Part shown: in pieces, positions 50,777-56,794 of the stretch
Layout of the letters: each line of letters opens with the position of its first letter
How positions within the stretch are numbered: the stretch's first letter is position 1
Translations under genes and position numbers: made by a program
The notes under the pieces: model-generated
The model's input: the letters and a program-made list of their open reading frames with translations, nothing else
Databases searched by the model: none
Told to the model about the DNA's origin: nothing
Source of the DNA: UBA995 sp035477115
Lineage (GTDB): Bacteria; Bacillota; Sulfobacillia; UBA995
DNA: 56,794 nt
Direction: 5' to 3'
Assembly (NCBI GenBank): GCA_035477115.1
Contig: DATIKW010000002.1
Coordinates: 1 to 56,794 of the forward strand

Positions 50777-52403
50777 CGCTGCCGATGCGCAACAGCGTCG
50801 GTCGCCCGTGGGCGCAGGTCGCCGGCCGGCGGGTGGCGCCCAGTTCCCGGGTGAGCGCCTCCATTTCCTCACGACCGAGGTCCTTGCCCGCCTTCAAGGC
50901 CGCCCGGCAGGCGGCCAGCAATCGCCGCAAGCGATCGATGTCGGTCCCGCCGCCGTCGCCGAGGCGGGCCAGCACCGCCCGCAGGAAGTCCGCGCTCGCC
51001 ACATCCGCCACCCCCGCGGGCACGCCGCGGACCAGCAGGGTATTACCCCCAAAGGGCTCGAGGATGAAACCGGCTTTTTCGAGTAACTGGCGGAACTCAT
51101 CCCCGCCGGCTCGTTCGCCCGGCCGCAGTTCGAGGACGGGCGGGATCAAGAGCAGTTGGGTACCGTTGCTCGGGTCACCTTCCGTCAGCCGTTCGTAGGC
51201 GATCCGCTCATGAGCGGCATGCTGATCCATGAGGTAGACGCCATCGGGAGCTTCCAGCACCACGTACTTGCGATGGACTTGGCCTATTACCCGAAAGTCC
51301 CAGGGCTGCCGGATGTCGCTCCCGGCCGTCTGCTCCCACATGGCGGGCTGCTCCGCGCCGGCGCCGTATGCCGCCGCGGCGGGGTCCGCCACCTCGGGCC
51401 GCGCCGGCCACAAGGGGCGGGCAGCCGCCGACCGGGCCAAGGCAACTTCCACCGCCGCTCTCACCAGCCGGCGAACCGCCTGGGGATCGCGGTGGGCCAC
51501 GGTCAACTTGGCGGGATGGACATTCACGTCCACTTCCTCCGGCGGCAGTTCCAGCCACAGTGTACCCACGGGGAACCGTCCTGTGGGCAGGAGCGTCCGG
51601 TAGGCCTCTTCGACCGCCCCCGCCACCACCCGATCGCGCACGGGGCGGCCGTTGACCACGATGGTCAGGGCGGAGCGGTGCGACGCATGCAGGTTTGGAG
51701 GTCCCAGATACCCGGCGATCGGCGGCGAACACACCTCCAGCAACCGGGATGCCTCGGCCGGCCCCAGCACCGCCGCCACCGCGTCCAGCCTGCGGCCGCT
51801 GCCCGGGCTGGCGAGGACCTCCCGGCCCCCGGATATCAGGCGGAGGGCTGCGTCCGGGCGGGCGAGCGCCAGGCATCCCGCCACCTCGGCCGCGCGCGCG
51901 GCCTCAGCCCTGGCCGCGCGCAGGCTCAGACGGCGGGGTGGTACGTTGAAGAACAGGTCTTCCACCACCACCCGCGTCCCTTGCGGGCAGCCCACTTCCC
52001 GGAGGCCGATGACCTGTCCGCCCTCCAGCCGGATCTCCGTGCCCGACGTGAGGTTCGCCGGCCGGGTGGTCAGGGTCAGCTTGCTGACGGCAGCCAGCAC
52101 CGGCAACGCCTCGCCCCGAAAGCCCAGGGTCTTCACCGCCCGCAGTTCGCTCGCATCGGCGATCTTGCTCGTGGCATGCCGCTGGAAGGCAAACTCCACG
52201 TCGGCGGGATCGATGCCGCAGCCGTCATCGATCACCGTCACCCGCCGGCGGCCTCCATCCTCAAGGATGATGCTGATCCGGCGTGAGCCGGCATCGATGG
52301 CGTTCTCCACGAGTTCTTTCACGACCGACGCGGACCCCTCGACCACCTCGCCGGCGGCTATCTTGCCGATAGTGTCCCGGTCCAAGAGCCGGATCTTGCC
52401 CAC
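50745..52403 (-). CDS. mutL: DNA mismatch repair protein MutL
   Basis: A 552-residue MutL. The N-terminal GHKL ATPase has VVKELVENAIDAG, DDGCGI and GFRGEALP. The C-terminal domain has the endonuclease motif DQHAAHERIAYERL and the CAHGRP metal-binding motif, as in bacteria without MutH. It nicks the strand during mismatch repair. The start is GTG; it lies 12 nt after mutS and overlaps miaA. Confidence 0.96.
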   Translation of the reverse strand: MGKIRLLDRDTIGKIAAGEVVEGSASVVKELVENAIDAGSRRISIILEDGGRRRVTVIDDGCGIDPADVEFAFQRHATSKIADASELRAVKTLGFRGEALPVLAAVSKLTLTTRPANLTSGTEIRLEGGQVIGLREVGCPQGTRVVVEDLFFNVPPRRLSLRAARAEAARAAEVAGCLALARPDAALRLISGGREVLASPGSGRRLDAVAAVLGPAEASRLLEVCSPPIAGYLGPPNLHASHRSALTIVVNGRPVRDRVVAGAVEEAYRTLLPTGRFPVGTLWLELPPEEVDVNVHPAKLTVAHRDPQAVRRLVRAAVEVALARSAAARPLWPARPEVADPAAAAYGAGAEQPAMWEQTAGSDIRQPWDFRVIGQVHRKYVVLEAPDGVYLMDQHAAHERIAYERLTEGDPSNGTQLLLIPPVLELRPGERAGGDEFRQLLEKAGFILEPFGGNTLLVRGVPAGVADVASADFLRAVLARLGDGGGTDIDRLRRLLAACRAALKAGKDLGREEMEALTRELGATRRPATCAHGRPTLLRIGSDELERRFGRS

Positions 52404-52415
52404 AGGCCGTCCCCC

Positions 52416-55019
52416 TCAACGCTCCCGTCGCACCTGCTCCTGCAATCGGTACAGGGTATTGATCGCCTCCAGGGGCGTCAGCGCCAGCACGTTCAACTCC
52501 CGCAACTCCTCCAGGGTCGGGCTGGGCGGCGGCGCGAACAACTGGTACTGTTTTGGCGCCGACCGGGGAGCCATGGCCGGCCGCTCGGCCGAGAGCGCAC
52601 ACCCTGCTTCCAGCGACTCCAGAATGGCCCGGGCCCGTTCCCGGACCGCGCCGGCGATCCCCGCCAAGCGGGCCACGTGCAGGCCGTAGCTCCGGTCGGA
52701 ACTGCCGCGGACCACCCGGTACAGGAACACCACGTCGTCGCCGGCCTCCCGCACCGCCACCGTGTGGTTTACCACGCCGTCGACGCTGCCCTCCAACTCC
52801 GTGAGTTCATGGTAGTGAGTGGCGAACAGGGTGAGCGGCCCCATGCGGGCCAGTTCCTCGGCAACGCTCCAGGCGATGCTCAGCCCATCGAAGGTACTGG
52901 TGCCGCGGCCGATCTCGTCGAGGATTACCAGGCTGTCCGGCGTGGCATGGCTCAGGATGTTGGCAACTTCCTGCATCTCCACCATGAAGGTGCTGGCGCC
53001 CCCGATCAGATCGTCCGACGCGCCAATCCGGGTGAAGATGCGACCGACCGGCCCCAGCCGCGCACTCGCTGCGGGCACGAATCCTCCCATTTGCGCCATG
53101 AGGCAGATCAGCGCGACCATGCGGCAATAGGTGCTCTTGCCCGCCATGTTGGGCCCGGTGAGGATGACCAGGCGCTCGCCGCGGCCGTCCAAGGTGGCAT
53201 CGTTGGGCACGAACCCGCCGGGGAGGATCTGCTCCACCACCGGGTGGCGGCCTTCGCGGATTTCCACCACGGGCGAATCGACCATCTGCGGGCGCACGTA
53301 GCCGTTGAGCGCCGCCACTTCGCCCAGGCACGCCAGCACATCCGCCTCGGCCGCCGCGGCGGCGCCGGCCTGGATCGCAGAGCACTCGGCCGCAGTTCGC
53401 TCACGGAGCGCCGCAAAGAGTTCGTATTCGCGATCGGCCAGGTGCGCTTCCGCCCCCAGGATCATGGCCTCGCGTTCCTTCAGTTCCATGGTGACGAACC
53501 GTTCAGCTCCGGCCAGTGTCTGCCGGCGCTCGAAGTCCGGCGGAACGTGTTCGAGATTAGCCCGGGTAACCTCGAGGTAGTAGCCGAACACCCGGTTGAA
53601 CCCGACCTTGAGCGACCTGATCCCCGTCCGCTCCCGTTCGCGCACCTCCAGAGCGGCCACCCACTCCTTGCCGCCGCCGGCGATGGCCCGAAGGCGATCT
53701 ACCTCGGGGTCATGTCCCTCGCGGATCAATCCCCCTTCTTTCACCGCCGCCGGGGGGGAGTCCACCAGGGTGGCCCGAATCGAGCGGCTGAGCTGGGCGA
53801 GGTCCGGCAACGACCTCCCCAGGTCGACCAGGCGGGACGCCTTCGCTTCCGCAAGCAACCCTCCGAGTTCCGGGAACAGACCCAGTCCCGTGCCCAGGGC
53901 GAGCAGGTCCCGGGCGTTCGCTTCGCCGACCGCCGCCCGGCCGGCCAGTCGCTCGTAATCGGGCATCCGGCGCAGGCACTCGCGCAACCGCCCGCGCAGG
54001 AGCGGACGGTCGACCAGTTCGGCCACGGCGTCGTGGCGGAGGGCGATCTCCTCCAGCGAGGAGCAGGGACGCAAGAGCCAGGCCCGAAGGAGCCTCCCGC
54101 CCGCGGGCGTGGCCGTGCGGTCGAGGACCCGGATCAGACTGCCGCGCCGGCCTCCCTCCCGGGAGGAACGCACCAGTTCGAGATGCCGGCAGGTGGTCGC
54201 ATCCACCAGGAGGTGGTCCAGGTGCGATCGCATCGCCAGCCGCGTGATCTGCACCGCCCGCGAAGCGCTGGTCTCCTGGACATAGGCCAACAGGACGCCT
54301 GCCGCGGCGGTCGCCAGCGGCCGGCCCTGGCAGCCCAGCGCCTCAAGGGAAGCGCACCGGAAGTGCTCCTGGAGGAGCTTCGCCGCTGCCTCCGGGCCGC
54401 CAGGCGGCGGATGGGCCTCCCCAACCCGACCCGGGTAGGCGGTGCCGAGGGCGGCGGCCAGGCCCGCCCCGTCTTCCACCAGGATCTCCGCCGGCTCGAG
54501 CCGCGCGATCTCGTCGAGCAAGGCTTCCCGCGGCCGATCCCCGCGGAACTCGGCCGCCCAGAACTCTCCGGTCGAAAACTCCAGGACCGCGAGCCCGTAG
54601 GCCGCGGGCTGATCCGACTCGGTGATCATGACCGCGTAATTGTGGTTCTTCTCCTGGAGCGATCGGGGGTCGACCACCGTCCCCGGGGTGACCACGCGGA
54701 CGACTTCCCGGCGTACCAGGCCCCGGGCCTTGCGCGGGTCTTCCACCTGCTCGCAGATGGCCACCCGGTAGCCCTTGTCCAGCAGGGTCGCGAGGTAACC
54801 GGAGGCTGCGTGGTAGGGGATGCCGGCCATCGGCATGCGTCGCTGCCCCTTGCCGGCCTCCCGGGAAGTGAGGGTGATCCCGAGTTCGCGCGAGGCGATC
54901 TCCGCGTCCTCGAAGAACATCTCATAGAAGTCCCCGAGGCGGAAGAACAAGATCTTGTCGGGATGCCGGGATTTGATCTCCCGATACTGGGCGAGCATGG
55001 GAGTAACCCGGCCGCTCAA
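52416..55019 (-). CDS. mutS: DNA mismatch repair protein MutS
   Basis: An 867-residue MutS of standard length. The mismatch-reading Phe-x-Glu is in FFRLGDFYEMF, the Walker A is GPNMAGKSTYCRMV, the signature DEIGRGTSTFDGLSIAW and the FATHYHELT segment are intact. It recognises mismatches and recruits MutL. The TTG start overlaps the miaB stop (TTGA) and has AGGAAG upstream, which I prefer to the ATG at 54998. Confidence 0.97.
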   Translation of the reverse strand: MSGRVTPMLAQYREIKSRHPDKILFFRLGDFYEMFFEDAEIASRELGITLTSREAGKGQRRMPMAGIPYHAASGYLATLLDKGYRVAICEQVEDPRKARGLVRREVVRVVTPGTVVDPRSLQEKNHNYAVMITESDQPAAYGLAVLEFSTGEFWAAEFRGDRPREALLDEIARLEPAEILVEDGAGLAAALGTAYPGRVGEAHPPPGGPEAAAKLLQEHFRCASLEALGCQGRPLATAAAGVLLAYVQETSASRAVQITRLAMRSHLDHLLVDATTCRHLELVRSSREGGRRGSLIRVLDRTATPAGGRLLRAWLLRPCSSLEEIALRHDAVAELVDRPLLRGRLRECLRRMPDYERLAGRAAVGEANARDLLALGTGLGLFPELGGLLAEAKASRLVDLGRSLPDLAQLSRSIRATLVDSPPAAVKEGGLIREGHDPEVDRLRAIAGGGKEWVAALEVRERERTGIRSLKVGFNRVFGYYLEVTRANLEHVPPDFERRQTLAGAERFVTMELKEREAMILGAEAHLADREYELFAALRERTAAECSAIQAGAAAAAEADVLACLGEVAALNGYVRPQMVDSPVVEIREGRHPVVEQILPGGFVPNDATLDGRGERLVILTGPNMAGKSTYCRMVALICLMAQMGGFVPAASARLGPVGRIFTRIGASDDLIGGASTFMVEMQEVANILSHATPDSLVILDEIGRGTSTFDGLSIAWSVAEELARMGPLTLFATHYHELTELEGSVDGVVNHTVAVREAGDDVVFLYRVVRGSSDRSYGLHVARLAGIAGAVRERARAILESLEAGCALSAERPAMAPRSAPKQYQLFAPPPSPTLEELRELNVLALTPLEAINTLYRLQEQVRRER

Positions 55020-56350
55020 GACTTCCTGCCCTCCGGCTCGCCCTCCAGGGTCCAGGTACGGGCGAGGGTGATCTTGACCTGGATCAGGTCGCCGGGGCGG
55101 GCGGCGCCGGCGGGGAAAGTGACGAGTTTGTTGGTCCGGGTGCGGCCCGCCCAGCGGGCGGGGTTACGGTCGCTCGGTCCTTCCACCAGCACCTCCCGGG
55201 TGCTGCCGACCAGTGCCTGACTGAGTTCGAGACTGACCTGGTTCTGCAGCCGGTTCAGGCGGGCGAGGCGCGCCTCACGCACGGCCGCCGGCACCTTATC
55301 GGGCAGGGCGGCCGCCCGGGTTCCCCGGCGCTCCGAATACAGGAAGGTGAATGCCCCGTCGAATCTGGCTGCTTCCACCAGGCGCAGCGTGTCCTCGAAG
55401 TCCTCCTCGGTCTCGCCGGGGAAGCCGACGATCAGATCGGTGGTGATGCCGGCACCGGGGAGTACCTCCCGGCATTGCCTCAGCAACTCGAGATACTGGG
55501 TTCGGTCGTAGCCGCGGCCCATCGCCCGCAGCACCCGGTCCGACCCGGACTGCACCGGCAGGTGCAGGTGCTCGCAGACCCGCTTGGCCCCGGCCATGAC
55601 TTCGAGGAAGCTGCGGCGAAAATTGGCGGGATGGGAGGTGGTGAAGCGGATTCTGGCCAGTCCCTCCACCTGATCTGCCTGCGCCAGGAGGTAGCCGAAG
55701 TCCACCCGCCGGTCTTCCGCCGGCAGGTCGCGACCGTAGTTGTTCACGTTCTGGCCCAGCAGCACAGCCTCTCGGAACCCTTCGCCGGCAAGTCCGCTGA
55801 GTTCGTCCAGGATGGCCTGGGGCTGCCGGCTCCGCTCGCGGCCGCGGACGGCGGGTACGATGCAGTAGGCGCAGCCGTGGTTGCAGCCGTGGATGATGGT
55901 GACCCAGGCCCGCACCTTCCCCTCCCGCCTCACCGGCAGGTACTCCGGCATCGGCCCCGAATCGTCGAGGATTTCCAGCACGGGCTGTCCGGTCGCCAAG
56001 GCGGTCTCCAGCAGAGCCGGCAAGCGATGAAGATTGGGCGGACCGAACACCACATCCACGTGAGGGAAGGCGGCCGACAGGCGCTCGACCGCTCCGGGTT
56101 GCTGGGGCACGCACCCCCCGACGGCCAGCAGCCTCCCCGGGCGGGCCAGCTTCCACCGCTTCAGCTCACCCATCTTCCCCAGGGCGCGCTGTTCAGCGGT
56201 ATCCCGCACTCCGCAGGTCAACAGGACCACGAGGTCGGCCGCTTCCTCCCCGGACGCCTCCGTCCAGCCGGAATCCTCCAGCACGCCGGCCAGGATCTCG
56301 GCTTCGTGGGCGTTCATCTGACAGCCGTAAGTCGTGAGGTGATACAGCAA
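55016..56350 (-). CDS. miaB: tRNA-2-methylthio-N6-dimethylallyladenosine synthase MiaB
   Basis: A 444-residue methylthiotransferase. The N-terminal UPF0004 domain has TYGCQMN, TCGVRDTAEQ and GGCVPQQ cysteines; the radical-SAM cluster is in HGCNHGCAYCIVP; a TRAM domain closes the protein. It converts i6A37 of tRNA to ms2i6A. The start is TTG with AGGAGG seven bases upstream, a clear case where the Shine-Dalgarno sequence decides a rare start. Confidence 0.96.
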   Translation of the reverse strand: MLYHLTTYGCQMNAHEAEILAGVLEDSGWTEASGEEAADLVVLLTCGVRDTAEQRALGKMGELKRWKLARPGRLLAVGGCVPQQPGAVERLSAAFPHVDVVFGPPNLHRLPALLETALATGQPVLEILDDSGPMPEYLPVRREGKVRAWVTIIHGCNHGCAYCIVPAVRGRERSRQPQAILDELSGLAGEGFREAVLLGQNVNNYGRDLPAEDRRVDFGYLLAQADQVEGLARIRFTTSHPANFRRSFLEVMAGAKRVCEHLHLPVQSGSDRVLRAMGRGYDRTQYLELLRQCREVLPGAGITTDLIVGFPGETEEDFEDTLRLVEAARFDGAFTFLYSERRGTRAAALPDKVPAAVREARLARLNRLQNQVSLELSQALVGSTREVLVEGPSDRNPARWAGRTRTNKLVTFPAGAARPGDLIQVKITLARTWTLEGEPEGRKS

Positions 56351-56431
56351 GTCCTGTCCTCCTGATGGCTAGCGTGCCACTGGATGGCAGCCGGATAAAC
56401 GCTTGCTGCGGCGAGTGAGCGCGCCGTCCCG

Positions 56432-56794
56432 TCAGTCGCCGGCTATACGCCCCCACAGCCCTTTCCGTTTGCGCGATCGCCGCGAACCCTGGCTGGCGAT
56501 TTCGTACCGGAGGCTCTGCAATTCCTGTTGTACGCGTATGAGGGAGGTGAGGATCTTCTCTCGCTCCTCGACCCACTGATCCCGGGTTGCCTGCAATTGC
56601 TCGCCGATGTCGCGCAGCAGGGCCACGACCACCGATTCCGCGACGTCCGCGTCGTCGACGACCAGCGGCCGCAGGCCGCCCCCGGAAGGCGGACTGGGCG
56701 GACTGGAGAGTGCCCTGCGGATGCCCGCCTCATCCTCTCCCTTGCCGCGAAGCTCCACGATGGTGCGGAGTCGGTCGAAGGCGGCCGCCGGCAA
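56432..56794 (-). CDS. MerR-like regulator with coiled coil, N-terminus outside the window
   Basis: The last 120 or so residues of a gene that enters from the right edge. The first visible part (DRLRTIVELRGKGEDEAGIR) resembles the end of a MerR-type winged helix-turn-helix. After a Pro/Gly-rich linker, a heptad-like helix (VAESVVVALLRDIGEQLQAT to LIRVQQELQSLRYEIA) forms a coiled coil, ending in a basic tail. Similar layouts occur in DNA-anchoring and MerR-like proteins of Bacillota. The identification is tentative. Confidence 0.55.
   Translation of the reverse strand: MPAAAFDRLRTIVELRGKGEDEAGIRRALSSPPSPPSGGGLRPLVVDDADVAESVVVALLRDIGEQLQATRDQWVEEREKILTSLIRVQQELQSLRYEIASQGSRRSRKRKGLWGRIAGD

Noticed and set aside
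52677..55220. An 847-codon plus-strand open frame across mutS
   Set aside because: Exact antisense shadow of mutS, which has intact MutS motifs throughout.

Overview
The window is GC-rich bacterial DNA. Its right end carries miaB-mutS-mutL-miaA-hfq followed by a SpoVK-type ATPase. MutL keeps the endonuclease motif typical of bacteria without MutH, and SpoVK points to a spore-forming lineage. I read the host as a GC-rich member of the Bacillota (Firmicutes), without naming a genus.

Layout. (1) 1-1290: a CRISPR array of 18 repeats, cut by the left window edge. Read on the minus strand the repeat ends in an ATTGAAGC handle, so the leader is 1291-1480, beside cas2. (2) 1481-20912: one minus-strand run of twelve cas genes mixing two CRISPR types. 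Type I-G parts are csb1, csb2, cas3 with a C-terminal HD domain, a short Cas8-like protein, a free-standing Csb2/Cas6-like domain, a cas4-cas1 fusion and cas2. Between csb2 and cas3 sits a type III-D effector resembling the III-Dv single-chain design: cas10, a Cas7-Cas5-Cas11 fusion, a double Cas7, a Cas7 with a large insertion, and a CARF-HEPN ribonuclease. Translational coupling runs unbroken from csb1 to the ribonuclease. (3) 21-25.8 kb: a DNA glycosylase with an altered catalytic residue, a WYL regulator, a transposase remnant, two envelope genes, and remnants of a Cas3-like helicase and a Cas6, probably a second, decayed CRISPR locus. (4) 25.9-34.7 kb: an ABC exporter, a TetR-regulated methyltransferase, and several intact or broken toxin-antitoxin modules (HepT/MntA, Phd/VapC, MazEF) with duplicated fragments between them.

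(5) 34.7-49.5 kb: a minus-strand metabolic cluster with FabG, two KAS III-like enzymes, a CoA-transferase, a complete branched-chain-amino-acid-type ABC transporter (livKHMGF), an alpha/beta hydrolase and a MalT-like activator with a SARP-type DNA-binding region. Three intergenic sites share one architecture: two half-sites with an 11-bp period, then exactly 8 bp, then a -10 box. They precede the three transcription units of the cluster and look like the regulon of that activator. (6) 49.5-56.8 kb: the conserved hfq-miaA-mutL-mutS-miaB block and a truncated MerR-like gene at the edge.

The two strongest candidates for new biology are the fused type I-G/III-D CRISPR operon and the three-site SARP-like regulon controlling a CoA-ester uptake and metabolism cluster. 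All functional calls come from reading motifs by eye; no database search was run.
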